Positions 34,746-43,068 are shown, counted from the stretch's first letter. The stretch is 64,000 nt of DNA from Solirubrobacter deserti (GCF_027587175.1 NZ_JAPCID010000005.1:62001-126000); one strand, 5' to 3'. The notes: generated by a model from the sequence alone, not told the origin. A program made the numbers and translations.

Positions 34746-35437
34746 AGCGCATCGGCCTGCTCGGCGGGATGAGCTGGGAGTCGACGATCGAGTACTACCG
34801 GCTCGTCAACGAGCTCGTGGCCGAGCAGCTCGGCGGCCTGCACTCGGCGGACTGCATCCTGCGCAGCGTCGACTTCACCGAGATCGAGGTCCTCCAGCGC
34901 GAGAATCGCTGGGCGGAGGCGGGGGAGCGGCTCGCGCGCGAGGCGCAGGACCTCGAGGCCGCCGGCGCGGAGCTGCTCGTGCTGTGCACCAACACGATGC
35001 ACAAGGTCGCGGCGGAGATCGAGCTCGCGATCACGATCCCGTTCGTCCACATCGGCGACACCACCGCGGAGGCGGTGCGCGGCGACGGCCTGGACCGCGT
35101 CGGCCTGCTCGCGACCGGCTACACGATGGAGCAGGACTTCTACGTCGGCCGCCTGCGCGACCAGCACGGGCTGGACGTGCTCGTCCCCGACAAGGCCGAC
35201 CGCAAGATCGTGCACGACGTCATCTACGACGAGCTGTGCAAGGGGATCATCAACGACGGCTCACGCGACGAGTACCGGCGCATCATGGCCGACCTCGCCG
35301 ACCGCGGCGCCCAGGGCCTGTTGCTCGGCTGTACGGAGATCGACCTGCTCGTCGGCGCAGAGGACTCGCCCGTGCCGGTCTACGACACGACGCGCCTGCA
35401 CGCCGAGCGCGCGGTCACGCTGGCGCTGGCGCCGTGA
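34742..35437 (+). CDS. Aspartate/glutamate racemase family protein
   Basis: A 231-residue cofactor-independent racemase. It begins MKRIGLLGGMSWESTIEYY. The two catalytic Cys lie in VLCTNTMHK (about residue 83) and LLGCTEIDLL (about 193), both present. Family members interconvert L- and D-Asp or Glu. GTG start overlaps the preceding stop. Placed with dgcA/dgcN homologues, it supports a D-acidic amino acid salvage operon. Confidence 0.92.
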   Translation: MKRIGLLGGMSWESTIEYYRLVNELVAEQLGGLHSADCILRSVDFTEIEVLQRENRWAEAGERLAREAQDLEAAGAELLVLCTNTMHKVAAEIELAITIPFVHIGDTTAEAVRGDGLDRVGLLATGYTMEQDFYVGRLRDQHGLDVLVPDKADRKIVHDVIYDELCKGIINDGSRDEYRRIMADLADRGAQGLLLGCTEIDLLVGAEDSPVPVYDTTRLHAERAVTLALAP

Positions 35438-36827
35438 CCGGCTGAGCGCGCGGCGGCCGGATCACCGGGATCATCAGCGCGGCGAGCATCGCCAGGCCGG
35501 CGGCGACCGCCGCCACCACGAACGCCTCGGTGAAGGCCGACTCGGCGGGGATCGGCGTGTCGCCGATGGTCTGCGTGGTCAGCAGCGTCGCGACGAGCTG
35601 AGCGCCGAGCGCACCGCCGAGCGAGCGCATGATCGTGTTGATGCCGGTCGCGACGCCGACCTCCTCGCGCGGGACGGACTCCACCACGAGGTTGGCCATG
35701 GCCGAGAACGAGAAGCCGATGCCGATGCCGAGCAGCACGCCGCCGACGGCGATCTCCCACACCTCGGTGTGCGCGACGGCGTAGAAGCCGAACGCCACCG
35801 CGCCGATCCCCGCGCCGAGCACGAGCGGCAGGCGCGAGTTCGCGCGGATCGCGAGCCGGCCCGCCCACGGCCCGGCGACGAGCATGATCAGCGTGCTCGG
35901 CAGCATCAGCAGGCCGGCGCCGGTGACGGAGGCGCCGAAGCCGTAGCCCGTCGACTCGGGCGTCTGCGCGAGTTGCGGGATCAGCAGGAACGACGCGAAC
36001 ATGCTGAAGCCGATCAGCACCGCGGTGACGTTGGTCATGAACACGGGCCGGCGGCGCAGCACGCGCATGTCCACGAGCGGCTGGTGGACCTTGGTCTCCA
36101 CCCAGACCCAGAACGCCGCCACGGCGAGGCCGCCGAGGATCAGGCCGAGGGTGCGCTCGTCGCCCCAGCCCCAGGCGTTGGCCCTCGAGAGGCCGTAGAG
36201 GAGGCTGGCCAGCGCGACGCTGAGCAGCGCGGCGCCGAGCCAGTCGACCCGCGAGTCCTTGCGCAGCTCCTCCTGCGGAACGTAGCGGTGGATCGCGAAC
36301 GCCGCCGGCAGGGCCATCAGGCCGAGCCAGAACAGCCACGACGCGTCCAGCGCCTCGACGATCAGGCCCGCGATCACCAGGCCGACGCCGCCGCCGATGC
36401 CGAACGTGGCGCTGATCCCGCCGATCGCGGTCGCGACCCGCTCCGCCGGGAACGTCTCGCGGATGATCCCGAACGCGAGTGGGAAGATGCCGCCGCCGAT
36501 GCCCTGGATCACGCGGCCGCTGATGAGCACACCGAGCGAGGGCGCGAGCGCGCAGACGGCGCTGCCGACCGCGAACGCCACCAGCACGGCGGTGAGCACA
36601 CGGCCACGGCCGAAGAGGTCACCGAGCTTGCCGACGATCGGCGTCGCGACCGCGGCCGCGAGCAGATACCCCGTGAGGATCCACGCCGCCGAGGTCGGCG
36701 TGGCGCCGAACTCGCGCTGGATCTCCGGCAGAGCGGGAGACACGACCGTCTGCGAGAGCGCGAAGGCCATCCCCGCGAGCAGGAGCGACAGGAAGACGAC
36801 GCGGGTGTGATCCTCGTGATGCGGCAC
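35415..36827 (-). CDS. DHA2-type MFS drug/H+ antiporter
   Basis: A 470-residue membrane protein with about 14 hydrophobic helices, the DHA2 (EmrB/QacA) count. Motif A is PIVGKLGDLFGRGRVL after helix 2, and motif C-like glycine-rich stretches include GGISATFGIGGGVGLVIAGL. It probably exports small hydrophobic compounds; the substrate is unknown. The 3' end overlaps the convergent racemase gene by 23 bp. Confidence 0.92.
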   Translation of the reverse strand: MPHHEDHTRVVFLSLLLAGMAFALSQTVVSPALPEIQREFGATPTSAAWILTGYLLAAAVATPIVGKLGDLFGRGRVLTAVLVAFAVGSAVCALAPSLGVLISGRVIQGIGGGIFPLAFGIIRETFPAERVATAIGGISATFGIGGGVGLVIAGLIVEALDASWLFWLGLMALPAAFAIHRYVPQEELRKDSRVDWLGAALLSVALASLLYGLSRANAWGWGDERTLGLILGGLAVAAFWVWVETKVHQPLVDMRVLRRRPVFMTNVTAVLIGFSMFASFLLIPQLAQTPESTGYGFGASVTGAGLLMLPSTLIMLVAGPWAGRLAIRANSRLPLVLGAGIGAVAFGFYAVAHTEVWEIAVGGVLLGIGIGFSFSAMANLVVESVPREEVGVATGINTIMRSLGGALGAQLVATLLTTQTIGDTPIPAESAFTEAFVVAAVAAGLAMLAALMIPVIRPPRAQPVTAPAPA

Positions 36828-36864
36828 GAGGAGAAGCTTAGGTGTCGAAATGGACGGCTCGGTC

Positions 36865-36891
36865 CGAACCCCCCGGACGGCGGGGGGTTCG
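36865..36891. terminator. Strong hairpin (CGAACCCCCC / GGGGGGTTCG)
   Basis: A perfect 10-bp stem with a 7-nt loop in the 75 bp between the FHA gene (ending 36903) and the MFS start (36827), both on the minus strand. It most likely ends the FHA transcript. There is no U-tract, so intrinsic termination is uncertain. The right arm runs into GGTTCGAATCC, a tRNA T-arm-like string, but no tRNA fold exists around it. Confidence 0.45.
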
Positions 36892-36902
36892 AATCCGGGG
36901 CG

Positions 36903-37313
36903 CTAGGCGCGCTCGACGTAGCGCAGCGTCACGTGGCCGATCAGGACGACGTCGCCGTCCTTGAGCTCGGCCTCGGAGACGCGTACGCCATTGACCTGCA
37001 CGCCGTTGAGGCTGCGGTCGTCGAGGATCACCGTCGTCTCGCCGCGCTTGGTGATCAGCGCGTGCCGGCGAGAGACCGAAGCATCGTCGAGCAGGATGTC
37101 CGCAGCCGGACTGCGCCCGATGTGCATGTTGTCCGTGGCCAGCAGGAACAGGAGGATGTCATCCCCGTCCTCCATGGCCAGGTAGCGGCCCGGAGCGATC
37201 CGCGGCAGCGTCAGCGACACGCGTCTGCGTTCCTGATCTTCAAGACGCGGCAGCGTGCCGGTCTCCTGCGTGGGCGCTTCGACGTGCGGCGGTTGGGGAT
37301 CGGCGATGGCCAC
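36903..37313 (-). CDS. FHA domain protein
   Basis: About 136 residues, from the GTG at 37313, chosen because GGAGG lies 7 nt upstream; the frame stays open to a TTG at 37379. The FHA domain (residues 60-130) has the phosphothreonine-binding motif set MHIGRSPAADILLDD, VSRRHALI and SLNGVQVNG. It probably reads Ser/Thr kinase output, but no kinase gene is near. The short N-terminus is Pro/Glu-rich. Confidence 0.88.
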   Translation of the reverse strand: MAIADPQPPHVEAPTQETGTLPRLEDQERRRVSLTLPRIAPGRYLAMEDGDDILLFLLATDNMHIGRSPAADILLDDASVSRRHALITKRGETTVILDDRSLNGVQVNGVRVSEAELKDGDVVLIGHVTLRYVERA

Positions 37314-37476
37314 GGGCAAACCTCCGGGGACGGGCGTGGTCAGGGCCTTGCGGGACCCATTGTCGCCATGAGATCTCAAGAGCGAGCTAAATATTCTTAA
37401 TCACCGATCGCATGGCCTGCGCCGATCGTTCGCGGCGGCTTCGCGATCGGCTCGCTATCCTTCCCGATCCCAGCTC

Positions 37477-37561
37477 GCGGCTGTGGTGAAATTGGTATAC
37501 ACGCTGGCTTCAGGTGCCAGTGGGCTTTACGCCCGTGGAGGTTCGAGTCCTCTCAGCCGCA
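37477..37561 (+). tRNA. tRNA-Leu (anticodon CAG)
   Basis: An 85-nt class II tRNA. The acceptor GCGGCTG pairs with CAGCCGC, with discriminator A at 37561. The anticodon loop is TTCAGGT closed by CTGGC/GCCAG. There is a variable arm (GGGCTTTACGCCC) and a T-arm with GGTTCGAGTCC. CCA is not encoded. A -10-like TATCCT sits about 16 nt upstream. Confidence 0.95.
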
Positions 37562-37568
37562 CTCCCGC

Positions 37569-37851
37569 TCACGGCGCCGTCGTCGCGAGCGTGAAGGTCA
37601 GGGTCTTCGCGTAGCTGCCGGTGCGCAACGCGTCACCTGAGCTGATGGACTGCTTGAAGTCGATCGTCGCGTCCGCGTTGCCGACGGGCCGGTCGTAGGC
37701 GACCAGCGGCAGGGGGAGTCGCCCCCAGCGGCTTGAACGTCGCGTCCACCGCCCCGGTCTGCGTCAGCGCGGACACGCCTCCCGACGTCTCCGAATGCGC
37801 GTGCGCGACGCCCGCCAGCAGCCCCAGCAGCACGAGCGCGGCAGCGATCAC
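37569..37851 (-). pseudogene. Frameshifted small secreted protein gene
   Basis: A GTG start at 37851 opens a signal peptide (MIAAALVLLGLLAGVAHA) and a mature part running to TFKPLGA. There the frame breaks at a GGGGG run (about 37716). Reading on in the adjacent frame gives a good C-terminus (PLPLVAYDRPVGNAD, then KTLTFTLATTAP and stop at 37569). Removing one G restores a continuous protein of about 93 residues. Either a recent frameshift or a sequence error. Family unknown. Confidence 0.65.
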
Positions 37852-37978
37852 TTTCCGGTGGTCCGCATCGGGGCGCCCACCCTGAGCGCCGCCCGGGGCG
37901 CCCGTGTGATCGACGTGTGACCACTCCGTCCGGGAGCTCCGCCGGCAGGTTGCTACTCTGATCGCCGCAAGTCCTCGC

Positions 37979-38051
37979 GCCGCTATCGTCTAGGGGACTA
38001 GGACGCCGCCCTCTCACGGCGGAAACCGGGGTTCGAATCCCCGTAGCGGTA
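37979..38051 (+). tRNA. tRNA-Glu (anticodon CTC)
   Basis: A 73-nt tRNA. The acceptor GCCGCTA pairs with TAGCGGT (one G-U pair), with discriminator A. The anticodon stem CCGCC/GGCGG closes the loop CTCTCAC, giving CTC. The T-arm is GGGGTTCGAATCCCC. CCA is not encoded. A terminator hairpin follows at 38060. Confidence 0.95.
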
Positions 38052-38059
38052 CTGCGCAG

Positions 38060-38085
38060 AAGCCCGGCCTAGAGCCGGGTTTCGT
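38060..38085 (+). terminator. Intrinsic terminator after tRNA-Glu
   Basis: The stem AAGCCCGGC / GCCGGGTTT with loop CTAGA starts 8 nt after the tRNA and runs into a short T-rich end. It is well placed to stop the tRNA transcript. Confidence 0.75.
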
Positions 38086-38142
38086 CGTTCAGGGCACGAG
38101 GGCTCGCCGGCCTCGAGCGCTCGATCGCCGACGCGATCCGCC

Positions 38143-38856
38143 TCAGCGGATGATGGTCACGGGAACCCCTCGACCGATCCGCGCGGCGAGCCAGCGGATG
38201 GCGGCGTCGCTGAGTCGCACGCAGCCGTGGGAGACGGCGCTGCCGAGCGCGCCGGTGAGGTGGTTGATGCCGTGCAGCGCGATCTGCCCGGGACCGCCCT
38301 CGAACTCCTGGAACACGTTCGAGCGTGCGCTGGTGGCGAGGGCGTAGGGAGCGCCGGCGGCGGTCGAGGACAGCCGCACGGATTCCTCGACGAAGAACCG
38401 GCCGAGTGGCGTCGGCGTGGACGGCTTGCCGACGATCGCGCGGAACCGTCGCTGCGGGACTCCGTCCAGGTAGGCGGTGACGCGGCGCTGGGAACGGTCG
38501 ACGCGCAGGTGCCAGGGCGTCGCGGTGCGCCGGGTGCCGTAGCTGCGGATCCAGCCGGTGTGGCCGTTGGGGCGCCCGGGAAGCATCACGCGCACCCAGC
38601 CCCGGGCCTGCCCCACGACGGGAAGGATCGTGCGCACGCGGGTCAGCGGCCGGCGGGCCGGGACCGATTCGATCACGCGCGCGTCCGCACGCGGAAGCGT
38701 GCGAGCGACGTGCGGCTGCATCAGCACGACCAGTGCCTGCTCGGCGGGCACGGCGGCGCTGACCGGTGTGGCGGACCCGCTCCAGGCCGCGATCAGCGCG
38801 ACCCCTGCGAGCGCCGACTTCCCCCGGCGGTGGCCGGGGGAATGGGCGACGGTCAT
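38143..38856 (-). CDS. L,D-transpeptidase (YkuD family), secreted
   Basis: A 237-residue exported enzyme from ATG 38856, whose start overlaps the upstream ice-binding gene's stop. It has a basic N-terminus and hydrophobic segment (residues 12-35) and an SH3b-like region around 60-105 (LPVVGQARGWVRVMLPG). The YkuD catalytic domain is at 115-237, with HGINHLTG and the active-site SHGCVRLSDAAIRWL. It makes 3-3 cross-links in peptidoglycan or attaches proteins. The catalytic Cys and His are intact. Confidence 0.92.
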   Translation of the reverse strand: MTVAHSPGHRRGKSALAGVALIAAWSGSATPVSAAVPAEQALVVLMQPHVARTLPRADARVIESVPARRPLTRVRTILPVVGQARGWVRVMLPGRPNGHTGWIRSYGTRRTATPWHLRVDRSQRRVTAYLDGVPQRRFRAIVGKPSTPTPLGRFFVEESVRLSSTAAGAPYALATSARSNVFQEFEGGPGQIALHGINHLTGALGSAVSHGCVRLSDAAIRWLAARIGRGVPVTIIR

Positions 38857-40031
38857 CCGGTGAAGCGCGACGGACCGAACGTCGGGCGCAGCGCGACCGC
38901 CGCGCACGCCCGGTAGCCGAGCGTCAGCGTCCGCGCCGGCGTGGCGTCCTTGAAGGTGACGCGGGCTGTGACCTTGTGGCGACCGGGAAGGCCGCGGACG
39001 AACAGGCGGAACGGGGAGCGGGTGGCGCCGCGCACGATCCGGCCGTCGAGGCGGTACACCACGCTCTTGATCTGGCGGCCGCGAAGCGTGGCGGTGAACC
39101 CGGCCGTGCACGCCGGCTGGCCGGACATGGCTCGCGGCGGGGTGCGCGTCCACACGGTGGTCCCGTTCCGTGCCAGTCTCGCTTCGCCCGCGGCGGGCGG
39201 CGCCGCCGGGGAGCCGGACCCGGAGCCGGTGTCGGAGCCGGGCACCGCCGGAGCGGCTGGCCCGGGCGCCGTCGAGGACTCGGGTGCCGTCGAGGACTCG
39301 GGCGGGGCCGCGGACGTCGTGGCGCACATCGAGGCGTCGATCACGTTGTTGATCAGGCTGATCTGGCCGTTTGATGCGAGCAGGCGTCCCTGAACCGTCG
39401 CGGCGTTGTTGAGCGAGATCGAGGCCGCGGCCATCAGGTTGCCCTGGAACGCGGTGCCGGTCCCGAGCGTGGCGCTCGTGCCGACCTGCCAGAAGACGTT
39501 GCACGGGGTGGCGGCGCCGACCAGGCTCACCCGGCTGACGGTCGCGGTCGTCAGCGCCGATGCGATCTGGAAGACGAACTGCGCGGCGGGGTCGTTCTGG
39601 GCGTCGAGCGTGAGCGTGCCGGTGAGCTGCGCCGAGGACGTGAAGCGGTACGCGCCGGGGGTGAGCACGAGCCCGCCCAGGTCGGTGCCCGAGAGGTCAC
39701 TGGTCACGGCCTGTCCGGCGGCGACGCCGTAGGCGTTGGTGAGGTCCAGCTGTGCCTGGGCCGCGACGGCGTCGTTGGCGTGCACGGCTCCGTTGACCGT
39801 CGCGGCGCCGAAGCCCGTCAATGCGGTGCCGGGCGAGACGCCGAGCTCGCCGTTGAGCACGGAGGGCCCGGTGTTGGTCACCGCCGCCCCGGCGAGCGTG
39901 ACGAACGGAGCCGCGGTGGCGAGGTCGACCGGCGCCGCGCTGGCGCCGGCGGGCACAGCGACGAACGCGCATCCGACGGCGAGCATGGTGCCCGCCCATC
40001 GGCGTCGGTTGGGATGGAGGGTGCTGAGCAT
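38853..40031 (-). CDS. Secreted ice-binding-like (DUF3494) protein with C-terminal domain
   Basis: A 392-residue protein from ATG 40031, with GGAAGG 8 nt upstream. The signal peptide is 1-32. Residues 33-235 match the DUF3494 ice-binding beta-solenoid (NTGPSVLNGELGVSPGTALTG, AAQFVFQIASALTTA, CNVFWQVGTSATLGTGTAF, GRLLASNGQISL). A Pro/Ser/Gly linker with a repeated PESSTA unit leads to a 110-residue Ig-like domain with Cys residues. Many DUF3494 proteins bind ice; others may be adhesins, and the solenoid face cannot be judged by eye. It is coupled to the L,D-transpeptidase gene. Confidence 0.88.
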   Translation of the reverse strand: MLSTLHPNRRRWAGTMLAVGCAFVAVPAGASAAPVDLATAAPFVTLAGAAVTNTGPSVLNGELGVSPGTALTGFGAATVNGAVHANDAVAAQAQLDLTNAYGVAAGQAVTSDLSGTDLGGLVLTPGAYRFTSSAQLTGTLTLDAQNDPAAQFVFQIASALTTATVSRVSLVGAATPCNVFWQVGTSATLGTGTAFQGNLMAAASISLNNAATVQGRLLASNGQISLINNVIDASMCATTSAAPPESSTAPESSTAPGPAAPAVPGSDTGSGSGSPAAPPAAGEARLARNGTTVWTRTPPRAMSGQPACTAGFTATLRGRQIKSVVYRLDGRIVRGATRSPFRLFVRGLPGRHKVTARVTFKDATPARTLTLGYRACAAVALRPTFGPSRFTG

Positions 40032-40075
40032 GTGAGCCTTCCCGCGGGCGGGCTGCGCCGGCGATGTCTTCAGGG

Positions 40076-40097
40076 CCGGCACGCGATGACGTGCCGG
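40076..40097. terminator. Hairpin CCGGCACG-CGATGA-CGTGCCGG
   Basis: An 8-bp perfect stem with a 6-nt loop in the 98 bp between the STAS gene and the ice-binding gene, both on the minus strand. It could terminate the CAP-STAS transcript or act as a leader hairpin of the ice-binding mRNA. No U-tract is seen. Confidence 0.45.
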
Positions 40098-40129
40098 TGG
40101 CGTTGCGAAGGGGGTTGTGCGGTCGTGTC

Positions 40130-40393
40130 TCACGGCTTCGCGCTCCGCGGCTGGTGGCCGCGGCTGAGGAGCTCGTCGAGCGCTCCCGCCGTGATCGTGC
40201 TGATGTGCGACAGGTCGAAGGTCAACTCGTGGCCGCTGGCCTCGGCGGACTGGACAGCGTCGTCGATGGCCTCGACGGCGGACAGGTCCAGGACGCCGGT
40301 CACGGTGACCTTGGTCCGCGCCAAGGCGGGGCAGGCGGCGCTGTCCACGCGGTGCCACGTCTCGACCTCACGGTGGCGAGGGGCGAGGATCAC
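40130..40393 (-). CDS. Short STAS-like domain protein
   Basis: An 87-residue STAS-like protein from GTG 40393. TKVTVTGVLDLSAVEAIDDAV and LTFDLSHISTITAGALDELL follow the STAS strand-helix pattern. Ser/Thr residues stand where the phospho-acceptor Ser of anti-sigma antagonists lies. The last helix is cut short compared with SpoIIAA-type proteins. The stop of the CAP gene overlaps its start (GTGA). A partner for the RsbW-like ATPase is possible but unproven. Confidence 0.65.
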   Translation of the reverse strand: MILAPRHREVETWHRVDSAACPALARTKVTVTGVLDLSAVEAIDDAVQSAEASGHELTFDLSHISTITAGALDELLSRGHQPRSAKP

Positions 40394-40965
40394 GGCTTCA
40401 CGCCGAAGTCCGTCGTGAAGGTGGCGCCGACATCGGCGTCCCGCGGGATGCCGGATTGGATGCCGATGCCGAGCTCGCGAAAGCTCGACTTGAGGATGTT
40501 GGCCCGATGGCCGCTGGAACGCATCCAGGCGTCATGGACGCCGCGCACGGTGCCGAGCTCGCCGGTGCCCCAGCCGAGGTTCTCGCCGAGCGACCAGGCA
40601 TCGTTACGCTGCGCGTAGCCGGCGCGCAGGATGCGGTCGACGAACGTCGCGCCGCTCGGCGTGGTGTGGGAGAAGTAGCTACGCCGGACCATGTCCGACG
40701 AGTGCTCGAGCGCGGCCTTGCGCAGCTTCGCGTTCTCACGCAGCGGCGTCAGGTCGTGCAGGGTGCGCTCGGCGTTGGTCACGCAGAGGAGCCCGCCGCG
40801 GATCGCGTCGGCGTTGCTCGTCGTGAGCGCGACGTCGAGGCTGGGGCACTGCGCCTTCGTGAGCGGAACGGCCGCGTGTGCGGTCGGGCAAACGAAGCCG
40901 AGGGCGACGATGGCCGCGCCGCAGCCCAACGAGCCGCGCAGCAGGGTGGAGTCGGACGAACGCAT
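40390..40965 (-). CDS. Secreted CAP/SCP domain protein
   Basis: A 191-residue exported protein with a signal peptide at 1-31. The CAP domain (60-190) carries CVTNAERTLHDLTPL, LEHSSDMVRRSYFSHTTPSG (active-cavity His), SLGENLGWG (Glu) and SSGHRANILKSSFRELGIG (second His). The four cavity residues are present. CAP proteins of bacteria (YkwD-like) are secreted with unclear roles. It is the first gene of a minus-strand envelope cluster. Confidence 0.92.
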   Translation of the reverse strand: MRSSDSTLLRGSLGCGAAIVALGFVCPTAHAAVPLTKAQCPSLDVALTTSNADAIRGGLLCVTNAERTLHDLTPLRENAKLRKAALEHSSDMVRRSYFSHTTPSGATFVDRILRAGYAQRNDAWSLGENLGWGTGELGTVRGVHDAWMRSSGHRANILKSSFRELGIGIQSGIPRDADVGATFTTDFGVKP

Positions 40966-41505
40966 GGCGTCGTCTCCGATCTTCTAGCCGGGAGGAGGAA
41001 GGTGCACTGAGCGGTTCCCGTGGGCGGGCGAGCCGGTGCTCGTGGCGACCACAGTCGCGGAGTCGTCGTCAACCGACGTTCACCGCAGCGTGCAAAACCG
41101 CAGGACGCGGGCGGCGGACCGGCTGCGGCCCCGCCCGACATATGGCGCACCGCTCCTGGCGAGCACGCTGTATCGAACCCTGTCCTTGGGCCGGTGGGCG
41201 CGCTCGGTCGAGGCGCCTCAGCTCAATCGCTTCCAGCCGATGGCGGTTCTGCTGTGTCCGCCGTGGCCGTCTACTTCAACTCGATGCATGGTAGCGCGTT
41301 CAATCAGCAAACTCTGTTCTTTAGCGAATAATTGACAAAGTGCGCCTTACCAAATAAGGCCTGATCGATTACCCGAAAAGCCGGTGCCGCATGGTTCCCT
41401 GACCGAAAAGCGCAGTGTTACACGGCCTGTCGCCCGCGCGCCGCCGCGCGCGCCGGTCCTGGCGATCCGCGCCGCGGGGAGCGGCGCGCGGTCGCACCGG
41501 TTCGC
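40966..41505. other. Gene-free stretch with an AT-rich patch
   Basis: No convincing coding frame on either strand. Positions 41285-41400 are much richer in A and T than the rest of the window (for example CTTTAGCGAATAATTGAC). The patch contains a -35-like TTGACA and an inverted repeat, listed separately. It may be the common upstream region for the CAP gene or the leftover of lost genes. Confidence 0.5.
41331..41359 (+). promoter_or_regulatory. Promoter-like TTGACA...TAAGGC with inverted repeat
   Basis: TTGACA (41331-41336) is followed after 17 nt by TAAGGC, a weak -10. The inverted repeat GCCTTA-CCAAA-TAAGGC overlaps the spacer and -10. In front of it downstream there is only the decayed Ig-like fragment at 41506, so it may be the surviving promoter of a dead gene. 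Confidence 0.35.
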
Positions 41506-41716
41506 TCCCTCGACGGCAACGATGACGGCGCCGGCGTCAACCCCGCTTTCGTCACCGTCAAACGCGACAGCGCCGCGCTCACGCTCAACGGCAGTCCGAG
41601 CACAGGCTCGTGTCAGATGTTCCCCGGCACGTTCGCACCGCTACCTCGTCTGCGACAACGTCGGCAACCAGACGACCTACACCTCGCTGACGATCGTCGA
41701 GCGCGACACGCGCTAG
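41506..41716 (+). pseudogene. Remnant of a secreted Ig-like repeat protein
   Basis: One frame reads VNPAFVTVKRDSAALTLNGS up to about 41640; an adjacent frame carries on as RYLVCDNVGNQTTYTSLTIV and stops at 41716. CDNVGNQT resembles the closing part of Ig-like repeats (CTATDNAGNQT type) of actinobacterial surface proteins. There is no start or signal peptide, so it is the broken 3' end of a larger gene. Confidence 0.5.
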
Positions 41717-41750
41717 CGAGGGACGGCTCCGTTTGATCCAAACCGTCGCC

Positions 41751-42296
41751 TCACGGCCAAGGGGGACGCCGAACGCACGGGGTGACGGGATGGGCCGCGC
41801 GCCATGCGCTGCGCAACACGTCCTCATCGGCCGGGGTGAGCACGCGACGGTCACGGACGTCGTCGAGCAGACGGCACAGCACCTCCCCGGCCACTGCGGT
41901 GCCGATCACCCGTCTGAGCACCGGATCCCGAACGGTGGCCAACGCGACCACCTGGTTGCTGCCAGCCCAGGCCTGCCCGAGCGCGACCAGCCGGCCGTGC
42001 AGACGTGCCTCTTCGCGCAGGCACCCGAACGCTGCGCGCAGCTCGCCGTTGAACGCGACAGCGTCGCTCGGCGCTGAGAGTCGCACACGAGGGCTCTGCA
42101 CCCGAACGATCGCCCGGCGCTGCTTCGGCGTGAGCCAGAGCGTCGCCTCCAAGGCGGCCAGCACGACGGCGCGGCGCGGACCGCCCCACTCAGGATCATC
42201 GATGCCAAGGAACACGCACACCCGCGCAAAGCGATCATCGGATGACGCCTTCTCGGCGAGGGGAACCACGCGGGGGGATTGGGTCAGGGTGAGCAC
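41751..42296 (-). CDS. Hypothetical protein
   Basis: A 181-residue soluble protein with a GTG start (MLTLTQSPRVVPLAEKA). It has balanced composition and helical stretches (ELRAAFGCLREEARLHGRLVAL, VAGEVLCRLLDDV). No family is recognised. It lies in a gene-poor zone between a remnant and small ORFs. Codon use looks like that of its neighbours, so I regard it as a real gene. Confidence 0.55.
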   Translation of the reverse strand: MLTLTQSPRVVPLAEKASSDDRFARVCVFLGIDDPEWGGPRRAVVLAALEATLWLTPKQRRAIVRVQSPRVRLSAPSDAVAFNGELRAAFGCLREEARLHGRLVALGQAWAGSNQVVALATVRDPVLRRVIGTAVAGEVLCRLLDDVRDRRVLTPADEDVLRSAWRAAHPVTPCVRRPPWP

Positions 42297-42580
42297 GTCG
42301 TCTCCGAGTCGCAGGTGAACTCAGAAGTCACGCACCGCTGCCCGGCCCGAGAACGGGACGAACCCCAACGCAACTGCCCTCCGTCTCGCCAATGTACCCG
42401 ACGCGAAGAGCGTGCACGCCCCCCCGGAGCGCAAGTTCCCCGAGTTTGCTGCCTTCACGCGGAGCCAGCGTGACGCCCATCCCTGCTGATCGGCTGCGCG
42501 GTCATCGGGCTCGGGGTCCGCCTCTGGCCCCGACGCCACCGGATCGATCGCGAACCCGAACGCCGGCCCCTGAGACCGGA

Positions 42581-42829
42581 TCAGGCTTCGCCGAGCGCCT
42601 CGAGGCGTTGCGCCAGGCAGGCCGCGTAGTCGAGCACCGCCGCGTTGGCTTCCTGGCACGCGCCCAGTTCGCTCACCGCCTTGGCCAGCGCGTGCGAAGC
42701 GCGCAGGTTCAGGTACGCCGCCTCGAGAATGGTGTCGGAGATCTCCGCGGGGTCGAGCGGGTCGCGCGGCGCGCGACTCAGCGTCATGGCGACGCGGCGT
42801 CGCCGCTGCTCGCAGGGCTGGGGTTGCAT
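42581..42829 (-). CDS. Small hypothetical helical protein
   Basis: 82 residues from ATG 42829, or 68 from the ATG at 42787. The sequence is mostly amphipathic helix (DPAEISDTILEAAYLNL, AKAVSELGACQEANAAVL). No ribosome-binding site is obvious for either start. Family unknown. The 284 bp between it and the preceding gene hold nothing I can identify. Confidence 0.45.
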   Translation of the reverse strand: MQPQPCEQRRRRVAMTLSRAPRDPLDPAEISDTILEAAYLNLRASHALAKAVSELGACQEANAAVLDYAACLAQRLEALGEA

Positions 42830-43068
42830 GCTGGGGATCTATCCCGTGACACGTGCGGGTACTGATGCCCGTCCGTCATGTGACGGGAGCGTCGCCGCGC
42901 GCACACGCGCCAGCATGCTCGCGAGCGCCATTTTCGATCCGAGGATCCGGCATGCGGGGCGTGTTAGTCGCGGCAACACGTGGGCGTGCTGTCTTGGCTT
43001 GCGTGTGTCCGGCATTCAGGCAGAGAAGTCGTGGTGAGGCAGGCAAGGACGGGGCAGATCGACGAGGG

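Noticed and set aside
36880-36900. tRNA T-arm-like string GGTTCGAATCC
   Set aside because: No acceptor, D-arm or anticodon arm can be folded around it. It is part of a hairpin and probably chance, though an old attachment-site scar cannot be excluded.
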